Shown here piece by piece: positions 11,122 to 24,437 of a stretch of DNA of 64,000 bases (positions are counted from its first letter, which is position 1; every line of letters begins with the position of its first letter). This DNA is from Melanocharis versteri. Lineage: Eukaryota > Chordata > Aves > Passeriformes > Melanocharitidae. The translations under genes were made by a program, and so were the position numbers. The stretch is from NCBI GenBank assembly GCA_013397845.1, contig VZTG01005155.1:186001-250000 (forward strand). The letters run 5' to 3'. The notes under the pieces are model-generated. The model did no database searches. It had not been told where the DNA came from and saw only the letters and a list, made by a program, of their open reading frames with translations.

Positions 11122-14100
11122 ACAGGCCTGCTGAAACCCTGGTGGCAGCAGAGCTGAATTCCTGTTATATACACCAGGTTCCTTCTAAACCCTTTCAGCC
11201 TCCGTTTGTTTATTATTCTTCCCTGGTTTACAAGCTCCAAAGAGACTTGACATAGATTATTATACACAAGAAGGCTCAATGCATCTTGAGATGGATTATT
11301 TCCTTCCTTCAGAGCTACAAGAAGGCTGGAGTTGCTCATGATTTGGTATCTTTTGACATTTCATTGCAAAAGCTTACTTTTAGCACAGTGAGGCTGCAGT
11401 GTGGTGAAGTCTGACCAACACAGGCCCATTTACCTGCTGGCATTTCCAGCACTTGGGTCCATAATGGGGTTTGCTGTTGCTGTCATGCCTTACATCTGGT
11501 TTTGCTGTTTAGAAAGTGCTAATTTTGACCTACAAGAGTGCTGAGAGTTGTTATAGTGTCCATTCCTGTGAGGTGGCCTCATTTTCCACAAGGACCATAC
11601 GATGAAGAATAAGGAGTAAGAGGAAAGGGTCAAAACATGTAACTGGAAAAGGCAAGAAAAAACTGTTGAGTTTTTTGACATGGTTTGTTTATTTTTGTTA
11701 AAGTAAATAATTTCTGAGTTATGCAATCAGTGAGCATTTGGAGGTATGAAATCATATTTAGGCTCATGGATGTCTGAGCCATTTATTGAGACCTTCAGTG
11801 CTCAGACCTGCTGGACATATGGACTTGTCTGAATCTGCCTCTATTTCATGTACAAAGTGGGGAAGCTCCAGCTTTCCAAAATGAAAACTCTCCTTTTGAG
11901 TACTGGAATTGAAGAAAATTGGTAGTGACTCAAAGAAGATCTCATATCAGATGGAAAATAAAAACTTCACCAGGGAAGGTTTGTTATTAGCATTTATTAC
12001 AACTCTAATAGTGTGTCATGGCTAAGAGAGCCCAATGAGGAGAGGCTACACCAGAGACAAAGTCATTAGTAGTGAGTCTGGAGCACACATGTCACATTTA
12101 AGTTACCCAGCCACCAAAAGGAATTGGATCCCATTTAAAAAACAGGTTTTGGTAAGATTATCTTGATCTGCAAAATGATGTTCTTGGAAATGGCATCTAA
12201 ATCTTACTGCACTGTGCTATCAGAGTCCAAGCAGATTGCTCCCCAGTGGTGCTGAGGCATTTCATGTACATATTCTGATAAAAACCAGCAAGCAGGACTC
12301 ATTGCAAATTAACATTTCCAGTGCACCGTACAGAATTCAGCCTTCTGGATTATTCCATTTTCCAGTGAAGTACAGATTATAATACAGCATGTGTTCTGTT
12401 TTTAAAGCAATTATGCTTAAATATACTTGTTCTTCAGTTTAATTTTCCTTCTGAAAGCACAGCAGTCGTCTTCTATCAACAAATCCATTCCAGAATGTTT
12501 TGCTAGCAACTGTTACTAGGACTCTTTTTCATCCAAATTGGAAGCTTGAGAGGGATATGATCAACCCTCAAGCATGGCTAGAGACATTTGCCAGTAGCTA
12601 AAATACACAGTGAGCAAAATATCTGCCCTTTGGATGTTTTTAAAACAAGGAAAAGCCATCATAGCTTTAGGGCATGAAATTCATGTGCTTCTCATGCTGG
12701 AAAAGCAGGAGTCATTGTAGTCTAGCAATGCTTTCAGACAGGAAGGAACAGCTCTCTGGTCCAAGCAAGCAGTGACCATAGGACAGGAATGACTGGAAGA
12801 AACCCCACCACTGGCATTACGTGACAGAACTGGGCTCTGGAATCCAAAAATGCAATTATAGGTTTCCTCACAAAACAGAGGTCTGCAGGTGTCTTCTCCT
12901 GCACCCCCACTGCTGCCCTGGCAGATGTCAGGTGTGACCTGGGGACAGTTTGGCCGGGAATGCCATGTAGCCATGGGTCTGTACCAGAAACAAAAGCAAA
13001 CTGTGTAAGAAAGTGGCAAAGCAGACACCAAGCCCCATGCCCAGCCCCTAAGGTTGAGGCAAGGCACCATTTCATTTTGATTTAATTGTTCTACCTTTAA
13101 TTGTTTTACCAATCACTGGAAAACACTTGCTTTTTCCATTCTCTTTTTATTTTTTTCTCATTTGATCCTCATCCCATTGCAGGGGGTCAAGCAGAATAAA
13201 CAAGCCTGTGCATTTCTGGTTGCCAAGATTTTGGGCTTGTCACCCAACCAGCGGACAACACACACGTCCCTGTTCCTTAACCTGTTACAAACAATAGTGA
13301 TTGTTACTAGTCAGTATTTTAGCATGGCCCATTCTCACTCTGCACACATGTCGACGTGATTCATGAGGTCTGGATTGCTTCTGAGGTCTGCTCCAAGAGC
13401 TATTTCAGGTGGCTCTGATGTTATCAGGAGTAGATGGAAAAACAAAGGCCTTTCTACAGAAAAATTGGCAGGTAAGGAAATAAGGAAATTATTTCCGACT
13501 CATTTGTTTTAAGGTATATTTATCACACTCAAATCTAAACATATTGATTTATATTATAGCTTTGGCATCATAAACATTTGATAGGATTATTTATTAACAT
13601 TGAGCTGTTCTTTTTTGGCGTTCCAAAACAAACTTCTGAGGAAATATTTAAACACACACACGCTACACAATTGGCTGGCTCCAGCTCACCTCCTCAGCAC
13701 AACTGGATTTGAATGAATATCCACATCTTCCATAAAGCAATCCAGCAGTCAGGGGTGCAGACAGATCACAGAATCAGGCTTCTGAGCTAAAGCTACAAAA
13801 GGACCTGAGTGCTACTTCCAACTCGGTATTTTACAGGGATCCTTCAAATTCCTGTGGCTGAGGGCTCTGAACATTCACATTAGCGCTGGCAAAGCCCCGC
13901 GGGCCTCGAGTCTCCACCAGAGAAACTACACCAGCCTTGAAGCTGTCATCCTGCTGAGCCCCCAGTGCCACATCTGAGGAAAAGCAGAGCTCTCAGGCTG
14001 CTCTTTCCTCGAGGACCTGCTCCAGAGAATGTTGTACTTTGAGCACAGTTATTGTGCTTCTCTGGGCACGGTTGTTATGCTTGGCTTTGCCCCAGCCAGA

Positions 14101-14426
14101 GGGTAGTAATGGAACTTTCTGATGCTGCCACGTGTGCCCCACCATATCCCACAGGCCAGAGACTGAACTGGACAGGTCTCCTGCTCTCTTGCCTACCCCA
14201 CTGAAGAGATGCTCAAAAAACTACCCCAAAAATCAAGGTGTGGGTTGAAGCTCCTCGAACGAGTGTAGCGGATGTCCGAGAAGACAGCTCTTCATGGTCC
14301 TCTTTCACTGTCAAAAACCAGTTCATTGTCCTGCAGGTTTCCATAAAATTGGGCTAGCATGACACAGATACCTAATCCAGAAAAATATTCAGAGCTGAAA
14401 ATCCCAGCTAAAGACTCCCAGATAGC
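11122..14426. other. Intergenic, nothing recognised
   Basis: AT-rich single-copy-looking DNA with no recognisable repeat. Overlapping minus-strand frames at 12681-13112 (143 and 113 codons) have no domain signature and no supporting splice sites. Confidence 0.55.
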
Positions 14427-14556
14427 CATAGAATCATTAAAGCTGGAAAAGACCTCCAAGGTCAGCAAGTCCAACCTTCAACCAAACCCCACCAGGACCA
14501 CTAAACCATATTGCAAAATGACACATCTAATTTTTTTGGGTTTTTTTGAACACGTA
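14427..14556 (-). mobile_element. CR1 LINE 3' end, degraded
   Basis: This old minus-strand copy has ATAGAATCATTAAAGCTGG, GACCTCCAAGGTCAGCAAGT and CACTAAACCATATTGC, followed by a T-rich stretch. It belongs to the type whose sense strand ends near GACTTGATGATCTTAGAGG. Its right boundary is uncertain. Confidence 0.75.
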
Positions 14557-16905
14557 GCTTTTGTAAACCATGTCTTCCTTCATCCAGGAATCTTGAAGCC
14601 CTGAGTCTTGCCCATCTTCCTATTTTCTACTGGTTTCCCCAGGTATTTTTAAGCTCTCCTTTCTGTTTTGGGCTAATCCTATCCGTTCATGTAATCTGCT
14701 TACAGAGATCCTGAGTGCCTGATGCCTGGAACAGCCCGAGTCTGCACACAGATCTAGTTTTAAGTGGCTTTTCCAAAAGTAGGAAGAAAGTGAATGCAGG
14801 AGCCAGGAATGGAAGCCAAGTTTCTTGTTTCATAAACTCCTGAGTTAACCACTTCTGCTCATAAGAATCAAGCACAAAAAGAACATAACAAAGGGGAGCG
14901 AGTAGGAAAGCTTTCAAAGAACCAAGCCCAACATCACCCATTCAGATTTCTTTAATGCCTTGTGTTGCCAAACATTTACAGCTTTGAGCACTGCTGGAAT
15001 TCTCTAAGCTGGTGGATAATTTTCCCCACAAATTTTATTACTGTAGAATTTGATTCTGCTACCATTATGCATCTTGGTCAGCCCCACTTTTACACCCCGA
15101 GGCTGAAAAGAGCGCTTAAGCTCTAAGGGGACAGAAGACTGCCAAGTGCAGAAACTTTTATTTTGTTTCCTTTTCCTTGAAAATAAAAGGAAATGAGCAG
15201 ACGAAATGCACATTGCTCCCTGAGTTTTTTCTTTTTAATGAAATTTTCCTTCCCTTGAGATGCTCACTTTTCCCTGCTGTACTACCCAGGACAAGGTAAC
15301 ACAGACTATGAACCAGATCCAGCAAGAAATTCTCCCCTCAGATTATTTTCCTGCCAGAAAGGCAGGTTTGCTCCTATCTGAGTGGTTCCTGGAGGTGGTT
15401 TGGTTTTGGCAAGTCTTGCAGGAGACCTAAACAAGAAGTTGCACTGGAAATTTGTATATTTTCTTTTGGCTCAGAAGGATGCTTCTGACTTTTCAGCTGC
15501 AGATTCAAGAAGGCTTGATGAGGACCATGGTGCTCAGTGACCACAGTCTGTGGGTCTTTCAGAAAGGAAATCTGGTGGCAAGTAGGATTGGGTCTATATT
15601 TGATGAGGTTCTTTGAGGTAAAAAAGAAAATGAGAGGATATCAAGATGGGCTTTTTTACCACAATTTAATATGCATGGAAGTAATTTCCACAGCAGTAGC
15701 TACAATGAGAGTCTACACATTTTTAAACAGCCATCTACTCTATTTCTTGGGGAAGGAAAAATACCTAAATGAATAAAACCAACAGCAGTGAAGAAGAAGT
15801 AGTGTCCTGGCTTCTGATCAGCTAGTGGAAAAAAAAGATACATAAAAAGGTGGCTCCTGTAAAACACAGGGGAGAAGGAAACTCCAGTAAACAAGACAAA
15901 ACAGATCTAATTGGAAACAGGCCCCCCCAGCAGCACTCTGGATTTGGAAGGTAAGTGGAAAGAATGGGAGAGCTGCAGAGAAGATTGGAAGAACTGAAAA
16001 ACTCAAAGAAAACCAAGGGGAATTGAATAAAAACAACAGTCTGCTTATAAAAGTAAACAGAGGGGGAAGGGAGAGCATGCAAAGGGAAAACAGATGCACA
16101 GTGAGACAGTGCTCAAGAGACAGAGGGAGATGAAAGCTGTCTAAAACAAGAGGGGAACTTGGAAGGGGAAAAAAGGAACAACCAAAAAATCCAACAAAAA
16201 TGTTAGCAGCAATGCCTTGGTGACCTCCACACAGCAAGATGCCTCTGTTTGTACGGGCCCTGGGGAGGCTGGTGACATTTTATTGACACAGAAGGGTTTA
16301 CCACGAGGAACACACTGAGAAACTTAAAATACAGTAATGCTGTCTTAGGATTGGTTTTAAAGTCTCCTCCCTGCTTTGTCTCAGTCTTATAGAGCTAAGA
16401 TGGAACAGAGGAGGATGAGCTCTGAAATTGGGTCCAGGTAGCCCTCTGAGGTCTGGCTTCCACCTAGAGGATCCAAAGAGGGTCCGATCCACCATCAGAA
16501 GCTGAACATCCTCTTCCAGTGGGTGCACATAAATCCCATGGGCTTGAAGCCAGAAGGTCTACAAAATCATGACTTACAGGCATGGGTTAGGTTATTTGTA
16601 GGTGTGTGTTCTTTCTGCTAAATAGATGCACAAAAATAACCTGTCATGGAAAAAAAGCTGCTCTCCGGCTTCTGTGGAACCTGTTGGAAACCCACAGTGG
16701 TTCTGAGTACTGCAAACACGAGCAGAAGGTGTTCTGATGTGAGAAGTTCCTCTGAGCTTTAAATCAAAAGGATTAGAGTCTTACAAGGTTATTCTGGGAA
16801 GCTGTGCAAGGAGGTCTAAAATATTGTTCTTCCAGCTGTCTGTCCTCATCCTCAGGCAGCTCATTTTGGTGAGTCACTACAAACTGACTCACTTTTACAC
16901 AGATT
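14557..16905. other. Intergenic with a purine-rich tract
   Basis: The plus strand from about 15930 to 16190 is strongly purine-rich, with many AGGGA/GGAAA runs. This makes minus-strand frames look hydrophobic (Leu, Phe, Ser). No gene or repeat is recognised. Confidence 0.55.
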
Positions 16906-17255
16906 GTGTAGGACAAGGGGGAATGGCTTTAAAGAAAAAGAGGAGAGATTTAGGTTAAAAGTTAGGAAGAAATTCTTCCCTGTGAGGGTGGTGAGGCCCT
17001 GGCACAGGTTTCTCAGAGAAGCAGTGGATGCCCCATTCCTGGAAGTGCCCAAGGCCAGGCTGGACAGGGCTTGGAGAAACCTGGGATAGTGGAAGTTGTC
17101 CCTGCCCATGGCAGGGGGCAGAACAAGATGATCTTTCAGGTCCCTGAAAGCTGAAACGATTCCATGTTTCTATGATTCTGTGACTCCATGATTCTGTGAC
17201 TCCATGATTCCGTGACTCCATGATTCCATGGCTCCATGATTCCATGGCTCTGTGA
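16906..17255 (+). mobile_element. CR1 LINE 3' fragment with expanded tail
   Basis: This plus-strand copy runs from GTAGGACAAGGGGGAATGG through TTCCCTGTGAGGGTGGTGAG and CCCTGCCCATGGCAGGGGGC. It ends in an unusually long tail at about 17161-17255. The tail is built of 16-bp units (ATTCTGTGACTCCATG and variants) that look like dimers of the 8-bp CR1 tail unit. Confidence 0.93.
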
Positions 17256-19757
17256 TCAAAACAAGGCGTGGTAGACAGAAAGGATCTGTGCCTCTTTTGC
17301 CAGACTCTGTGACACGTGTTTGACTTGTTCCCTTTCAGAGTTTAGGGATTTCCAGAGCTTTGGATGAGTCTCATTGACAGCATTGGCAAAAAGAGCAAAT
17401 GACTGGGTCTGGGAAGCCAAAGGTGTTCTCAGAGGGAAAACTCAACATCTTGCTCAGAATTATGATTTTGGGTTAGTGCTACAGCATTCAGCGATGCTGC
17501 TGTGTTATTCCCACGTAGTAAAAAAGGAGAGGATTTATAGGCCAGACTTTTATCTTCTTCCAGCCTTCATCTGTCCAGTTTGTTTCATTGACCTCAAAGG
17601 TTACATCTCTATTAATAATATAAACACTGCCAGGAGTCATTCCTGTGCTTGGAAACTGACACTCTGGTTACCCCCACCCTACTAAACTCTGTCAGCTTTA
17701 AATTGCATTTAGCCACTTATTGGAAGTGGTCTCATGAATGTGCCTGTGCCTGCACCATCCTTGGGAGCAGTGGGAGAGACATGGCAGCCTGGCAAGGGCC
17801 ACTCTGGCATCATAACAGGGAACACCATCAGGAAGGTCTATCCAAGGACCTGGTTGTCCCTAATGTGACCAAGTTAAAGAGCAAACTGTCCTGTGACTGC
17901 TCATCTCTCTCCATTAGTTCTCACTCTGCTGATATCAAAACCAATAGAAAATGGTTATACCTGCCAGAAATAAACCCCAACCCTGGTACAATTTCCTTCA
18001 TTAAAAAAAAAAAAAAAATCCCAATCCTTTTCGGATAGATCCCCAAAGACATGTATCATTTCCTCACCTTATAAAATTTCACTGGTTTGCCCCAAACTAT
18101 GGTGTTTGCCAGGAGAATTTTGGAACAAAATGAAATCTCTGTCCAAACAAAAGAGGGGTAAAACTCCAGTTTCTACTTTCTGTTTTGTTTAGAGAAAGTC
18201 ATGAGCTTTTTGTCAGAACCAAACTCCCTCATAGCCTGTCTCCTAGTAATGAATTTTTGGATCACTTCTGTTAAAAGGAACAAACTCCACATCCAACAAC
18301 TTTTGGATTTAGGACTTAGGTGTGGGCCTATTAACAAGTTAGGAATGCACATGATGCTAGGCTGAAGATCCAGACTTGCCCAAATGTTCAGGGAGTGATC
18401 AGATCTGTGGTTTTGGTTCAGCTCCATCCCTGGTTTAGAGGGAGGGAAGTAGTTTGGGCTTTGCTGATAAAAGAAACTCGCACTTGCATCATTTTATACT
18501 GGTAATATGCTAAGTACACCGCAGCAGATTCATAGGGCAAGGAAGCATTTCAAGCATTGCAGTGAGTTAACTGAAAGGAACCATAGGAAATATATACCAG
18601 AAGTTAATTTTTTCCAGTTCTTTTCCAGCTCTGCACCCTGCCTGTGTTAGCTCTTGTGCCGGGTGGCTTATTTTCACTCAGAGCTGTTTTGGGATCATTA
18701 TAAAACACAACTGGTGTGCCACAAGGACGTGGGGAGTCTCTCAGCTTATATTTTGCAGATGTCCATAATTTCACTGGACCAGCAGGTGACCAGGATTCCA
18801 AAGTCACCTTATGATGGTGATCAGCTCATGAACATGAGCAGCTCACAGTAACACATCGAGCCCTGCCCTCGGCCGCTTTCCATCAAGCCTGCCATGGATA
18901 TTAGATGTTCTCTGCCTGAAATCTGTCCCTTGAGGTTGAATTTCAAAATCTAATAGTGCCTCCTGGCCCTGAAAAAATGTGTCAATCCAGCCAGGCAGTG
19001 GTTTTGCTTAAAGGTAAAGCAATCCAGGGAGTTTTCAGGTCTGGATGCAAAAATCGGCGACTATGGAGTTTATCTTGACATTTATTAGTTGTTAATGGCA
19101 GTGCTTCCAGAGACCTAAGCACATTCCAGGCAGCCACACAGCATCCTTGGACTGCACCAGCTGGTAGTGTAAGAACATGCAAACACTAAAGGAAACAGCA
19201 ACAATAAAAAGGTGTTTTTAAAGTTGGAGTTTTCCCTTTGTCATTAAAGCTCATTTGAGTCACTACTTATCAGAGGGTGGCAGTTTCTCAGAGATGGATA
19301 TATCCATGGGGAAGGGAGCTTCAGGATGACCTAGATGAGCATGGTGAGGTCAGCTGGAGCCTGGGCTCGACCCTCTGCAGGTGTAGGGAGTGCCAAAACC
19401 AACAAGGATTTTTCTATAGTCTGGGCAAAAAAACCCACTGCTTGGACAAAGAGCCTTGGTGACAGTGGCAGAAGTTGTGACCAAGAAGGAAAGCAGCAGA
19501 GAGAGGATAAACAGCAGCTCAGGAAGTCACATTGAGCAGTGGTGCCCCTTTGAAACACCAGTGGTGCTGGGACCATCTGTGATGGCTGATGATCCTGAAA
19601 CCATGGGAATACTGCAGCTCCTTTTCCACCTGGAAACACAGTCCTGAAAGGCTGAGATCCTTTTGGGTGCTCCTGCCCATCAGTGTCTAGTGCTGTCCTG
19701 GATCCAAGGATGGAGGAAGGATTTGGATGTCCCTTGGCTCTGGCCAGACTAATAAAC
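17256..19757. other. Intergenic, nothing recognised
   Basis: Unremarkable DNA with one A16 run at 18003-18018. No gene or mobile element is recognised. Confidence 0.55.
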
Positions 19758-19880
19758 CATAGAAACATAGAATCCTAGGATGGCTAAGGACCTTAGAGAT
19801 CATCTTGTTCCAGCTCCCTGCCGTGGCCAGGGACTCCTTCCACTAGACCAGTTTGCTCAGGGCCGCATCCAACCTGGAAT
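19758..19880 (-). mobile_element. CR1 LINE 3' end, short
   Basis: This is a minus-strand 3' end of about 120 bp, with CATAGAAACATAGAATCC, AGATCATCTTGTTCCAGC and CCACTAGACCAGTTTGCTC. It is 5'-truncated after CATCCAACCTGG. Confidence 0.88.
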
Positions 19881-22166
19881 CCCAAATGACATCCCGAGAC
19901 AAATGCGCATTACATGGCAAAGTGAAGTCACCGAAACTCAGTTTTGGCTTCTCCAGCACGGGCAGAGCTCATTTCTGAGCAGAGCTTTTCACTCACCAAG
20001 CTATTCTTTTGCCTATTCCCTTGGGGGCTGCCACGTGACACGACAAAGCCTTTTCTCTTCTTCCAGAAGAATAGTTTCTTCCAGCAGATGAGAGAAACCT
20101 CTCAATTGCAGTGACTCTCACTAGGGCAGAGACAAGTGGATGGATGGCGTGGGGAAAAGATCAGGCAGCTAAACATATCACTTTAGTCTTTTAATACATA
20201 TTTATTGATTTTGGAGTTTCCTCCTAAGTCCAGAACCTGAAATTCAACTCTGAACCCTTCATCTACCTGACTTGGGTAGGCCTTTTGACCTGTCAGGGCT
20301 TTTCCATTTGTAAAGTGTGAGTAACAATACCAGGTATCTTCAGTAAATGCAGGAAATACCCCCCTGAAGTAATTTGCAGACCAGAGAGAACAGTATCAAT
20401 GTCCAGTGATTGCAAAGGACTATGTAGAAATGGTTTTAAATAATGATGTATTACTTTCTTGGGGTAATCCCATATTTTGGAGTTATCTCACACCACACCC
20501 TGTGCCTCCTCAAAATAAAGCAGTGACACTGGAAACAAAACCCAGATCAAATCCTGGTACACAGATCTCTGCCTTTTACAATAAACTTTAAAAATTATTT
20601 TAATTATTTATACTCATTTTTTTACAATAAAGGAGACTGCTACCAGTGCACGCCCTCTAACAGACCCCCAAGCACTGAATTTCTCCTGGCAAATGCCCTA
20701 CATACAGACAAACTTCTTTTAACTAAATTTATGATCGCTACATAGGCTTAACCACCTGTGGCTGCTCTGAGTGCCCGTGCCACAGCACAGGTGGGCTGAA
20801 AGGGGCCCTGGATAAGCCCTTCTCCAAAGATAAACCTGTCTGCCTCCCTGGCTGAAGGCAGCAGCCACTGCTGCTCAGAGCCACTGCTCCAGGCTGCTCC
20901 CAGGCTGCCAAAGGCATCGGTCATGTCTCTCTGTGCTCCTCTTATTTGCAGCCACAAAGAGCAGGGGCTTTAAAATATATAATAAATCAACAGATAATCA
21001 CAGATGCATCAGTCCAGATCAAACATCACCTTTTGGGTCCTAAATCCAGCCTGTTAAGAAGGCAGGAACCTAAAGAGGCTGCTGAGTCTGGGTTGGGGCA
21101 CTCCCACTGAACACGGCAGCAGCCACAAAAGGGTGGAAATGGCTTGGCTTGAAAGTTTTACAAGTGCTTGGGAGGGATGAGGGCTTGTGAGAGCCAGACA
21201 AGATGCCTGGGAGCTTAAACAATGCTGAGCGTGGCTCCAAAAGCACTCCCTGTGGACAGCCCATCCTTTGGGCACAGCCAGAGATCACCCGCACGTCTTT
21301 CGAGCCCGCCGCACGCCCCGCGTTGCACTGATTGTGCACAGCAGCTGAGAGCTGAACAAACAAGCAGCCGCTGCCGTGCTGGATGGGGGAACATCCTGGT
21401 GCTGCTATGACATCCCTTGTCAAGTTTTCAGGCTCAAATGGATCCCACGTGGGGGGAGTGCATCGGGCTCTGTTGGCAGGCGGGAGGTTTGGAGGCTGGA
21501 GCGCTCCCCAACTCCTGCTCGTGGAAACAAAGCATCTTTTATGTTTCCTTCCGACCAGGACAAGGGGCTGGAATAAATCATCAAGTGACCCAGCCACTCC
21601 CCTGCTATTATAACAAGCAGCTGGAGGGCCACCAAGCCCGGGCACCGTGCTCGTCAAACAGGCGCTTTCCCGCTCGCCTTTTATTGGGATTCACTGGTGG
21701 CACTCTGGGGGTTGGTCGCTTCTTTCTTTGCCTCCTACTGTCCAGAGACACTACCAGTAAAACCCCAAGGCGATATTAAAAAGGGGAGGCTGGGCTGGCA
21801 GCCAGCTGTTGCTACCAGATGTGCCTGTGAGCATCGCAGAAAAAGCCAATTTAGCCGATCCAGCCTCCTCGCAAAGTGGAGCCCATTGTTCGATGGGGCA
21901 CAACAAGCAACTGCAGGAGGTTAAATAAATCCCAGGGCACGCCTATTTCAGGCTGGGGAAAGCTTCCAGAAAGGTGCTTATTGCCTCAAAGAGAGGCTGG
22001 GGAGCTCTCCAAGAAAATAGTAGGTGCTCAAACACTGGCACTGTGTCAACAAAAATAAACCTTTGCATTTTTAAAGTCCCTTGGAAGATAATGGGAGTGA
22101 AAAGTGCATTTAAGGGATCAAAGTGAAGTTGCCCATGTATCCAGGCTGGATGGGGCTGACTGAAAA
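19881..22166. other. Intergenic, CpG-containing block at 21.2-21.7 kb
   Basis: The first kilobase is AT-rich. From about 21050 the base composition becomes GC-richer, and 21288-21325 packs eight CpG dinucleotides into about 40 bp. Long overlapping frames on both strands (up to 195 codons on the minus strand at 21070-21657) follow from the composition and show no domain. Confidence 0.5.
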
Positions 22167-22330
22167 ATCATAGAATCATGGAATGGTTTGGGTTGGAAGG
22201 GACATTTAAAGATCATCTAGTCCAATCTCCTGCAATGAGCAGGGACATTTTCAACCATATCAGGTTGCTCAGAGCCACATCCAACCTGGCCTTGAATGTT
22301 TCCAAGGATGGGGCAACCTCTACCCCTCTG
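22167..22330 (-). mobile_element. CR1 LINE 3' end
   Basis: The minus-strand copy begins AATCATAGAATCATGGAATGG. It carries AAAGATCATCTAGTCCAATC, CAGGTTGCTCAGAGCCACAT and CCAAGGATGGGGCAACC. It lies inside a GC-richer block. Confidence 0.92.
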
Positions 22331-23450
22331 CAGCCAGGACTTACACGACCTTGAAGATGAAGCAGGTCTATGGTGGAGGCAAAAGTAGATGCCCAAGCCT
22401 TTTGCTGATGCTTCAAAGCCCCACTCCCTCCATCCTTCCCTTGTCTGGAGTCTGTCCTGCCCTGTGCAGAGGTGGTGGCCTCTGCAGCGTGTCTCTGCCC
22501 CTTTCCACCTCGAGCCACAGCCTCAAGGAGCAGCAAAGAGAGGAATTTGGCGATGCCCTGTGAACCAGCTGCTTTTCTGGGCCTGCTGCCTCTTCTCCTG
22601 GAAAAGGAGAGGCGCAGCTGGGGGGAAGAGGCTCCAGCTGGGAAGGTGGGGAGGGTGAGAGGAAAACCATGAGGGAAGTGCCTGAGCAATTTCACAGCAG
22701 AGGCAGTGTATGAAGTTGCCTCGGTTCGTGGTCTGCACTCTGGGGTCTGTCTGTGGGAAGCCTGCAGGGGTGTTGCAACCTGCCAGTGCCAATAAACATC
22801 ACCACAAGACCAGAGGAGCTCAGGGCCTGCAATATGAAAGGCAAAGAGAGGAAAATTAGAAGCAAAAATATGAAGTTAATAAAAGTCCTTTATCCAATCA
22901 GACTCTAAAGAGAGCGCAGCCATGGGCTGGAAGGAGCAGCCGGGCGCTCCAAGCCCTCACTTTGCTTAATTACCTAATAGCTTGCAGAGCCCCTCCAGCT
23001 TTATGAGTTGCACATTTATGTGCAGCTGTCCTGCCTTGCAGGAGCCGTGGTAGCTGCTGGGGGGGTGTCTCTGCCCGTGCCCCCTGCCTGCATGCAGGGC
23101 AATGGGGCTCCATGGCCCAGATGCTCCACATCTCAAGGTTTGAAATAGCTGAATCCCTTTAGGTAAATAATCTTTTTTATAAACTATATAATTTGCCTAC
23201 TAAGGGGAAGAAATTCCCCCTCCCCGCTGTTTGCACAGCAGGTCCTCTGGGCGGTTTATCTGAGCCCCTATTCCCAGGACAGAGGGTTGATGATTTCATG
23301 AAGATCAGAAATTGTGCCTGTGGCTTGCTGGGGGCTGGCACAGGCTCTGCTTTGGTTTTCCTGCTGCAAGAAAGCCCCTTCCCAGCTCAGCTCCTGTCTC
23401 CTGCTGGGAGCAGCTCCCAGAGCAGGAGGCGAGTGGGATGCTCAGATGGG
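22331..23450. other. Intergenic, GC-rich block
   Basis: GC-rich DNA with overlapping frames in many phases and no domain signature. The part at about 22860-23060, with TTAATTACCTAATAGC and several AT-rich core motifs, looks like possible conserved noncoding sequence. Confidence 0.45.
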
Positions 23451-23559
23451 GCTCTGAGCAACCTGGTCTAGTTGAAGATGTTCCTGCTCACTGCAGGGGG
23501 GTTGGACTAGGTGACCTTTAAAAGTCCCTTCCAACCCAAACCATTCTCTGATTCTATGC
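23451..23559 (+). mobile_element. CR1 LINE 3' end, short
   Basis: This is a plus-strand 3' end of about 110 bp, with GAGCAACCTGGTCTAGTTG, GGTTGGACTAGGTGACC and CCCTTCCAACCCAAACCATT, then a short tail. Confidence 0.9.
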
Positions 23560-24437
23560 TGGAAAATCTTTCTGCACTGTTGGGTGCACTTTGCAAGAAT
23601 GGAGGGCAAGGACAAGGTAGGAACACATTCCCAGGATGAGGGCAGCACCCTGGACCCTGATAAATAACGGGTTTGGGTACAGTAAATGCTTTATTTAGTT
23701 CCAGGTTTGGCTGAGGCACATCTAGTGAAGATTTTCTCAGGCTGGGCTGCTGAGGACTGCTGAGGTGTGTTGTCATCCCGTGTCGTGGGATCCCTGCTGC
23801 CTCCTGGGCATTTTGTCCATGGGCTCCATCCCAGCATCCCAGTTTTGCCAGAGCAATCCCCCTGTGTCCCCACGCAGTGACTGAGCTGCGAGCACAGGCA
23901 TTTCAGGACTCCTGTGCTGGCAGCCTGGCACCAGGCTGTGCTGATGGCCAGGACAGCTCTGTGCAGGCAGAGAAAGCCAAGCCCTGCCTTCAGCAGATGG
24001 TGAGGTGCCAGGAAGAGTTCCCTGTGCTGAGAAAGCACTGCTTGGCACCTGCTGTCTCAGCATTCCCAGGAATAAGCAGTGGATGAAGACCTCTCCGAGC
24101 AACAAGAAATTCTTTGCAAGGTGCCCATGACTGCAGCACTTGGGCTTCAATTAACACCTTGCTTAGCAGGGCAAAACACAAAGGAACCACATGCTGCAGT
24201 GCTTGTGCAGAAGTCATTACCTCTGAGCTTTGCTCCCAGCCCTTTTCCGGGGCAGGATGTCTACCCAGGTGGCCATGGGAAAACCTGATGGCTTTTTCAG
24301 GGCTCCTAAACCCAGAGGCCAGAAGTTATGGCTGACATGCAGGGATGAACACTGACCGTCTAAAAGGAGCTGGGGGCTTACTGCTGCAGCTGAGCACCAT
24401 TAACCCCACCTGGTCATTAATCCCCAGGAAATTGAAT
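23560..24437. other. Intergenic, nothing recognised
   Basis: GC-richer DNA with short overlapping frames on both strands. No domain, repeat or RNA gene is recognised. Confidence 0.5.

Noticed and set aside
12681..13112. 143-codon and 113-codon overlapping minus-strand frames
   Set aside because: There is no recognisable motif, and two overlapping frames in different phases argue for chance.
15818..16237. Hydrophobic 139-codon minus-strand frame resembling a multi-span membrane protein
   Set aside because: The residues (Leu, Phe, Ser, Pro) simply reflect a pyrimidine-rich strand. There is no family signature and overlapping frames look the same.
21070..21657. 195-codon minus-strand frame
   Set aside because: It lies in a GC-rich block where stops are rare. 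Overlapping frames exist on both strands and no domain or splice sites support it.
22213..22695. 160-codon minus-strand frame
   Set aside because: Its C-terminal part is CR1 3'-end sequence and the rest is GC-rich with no domain.
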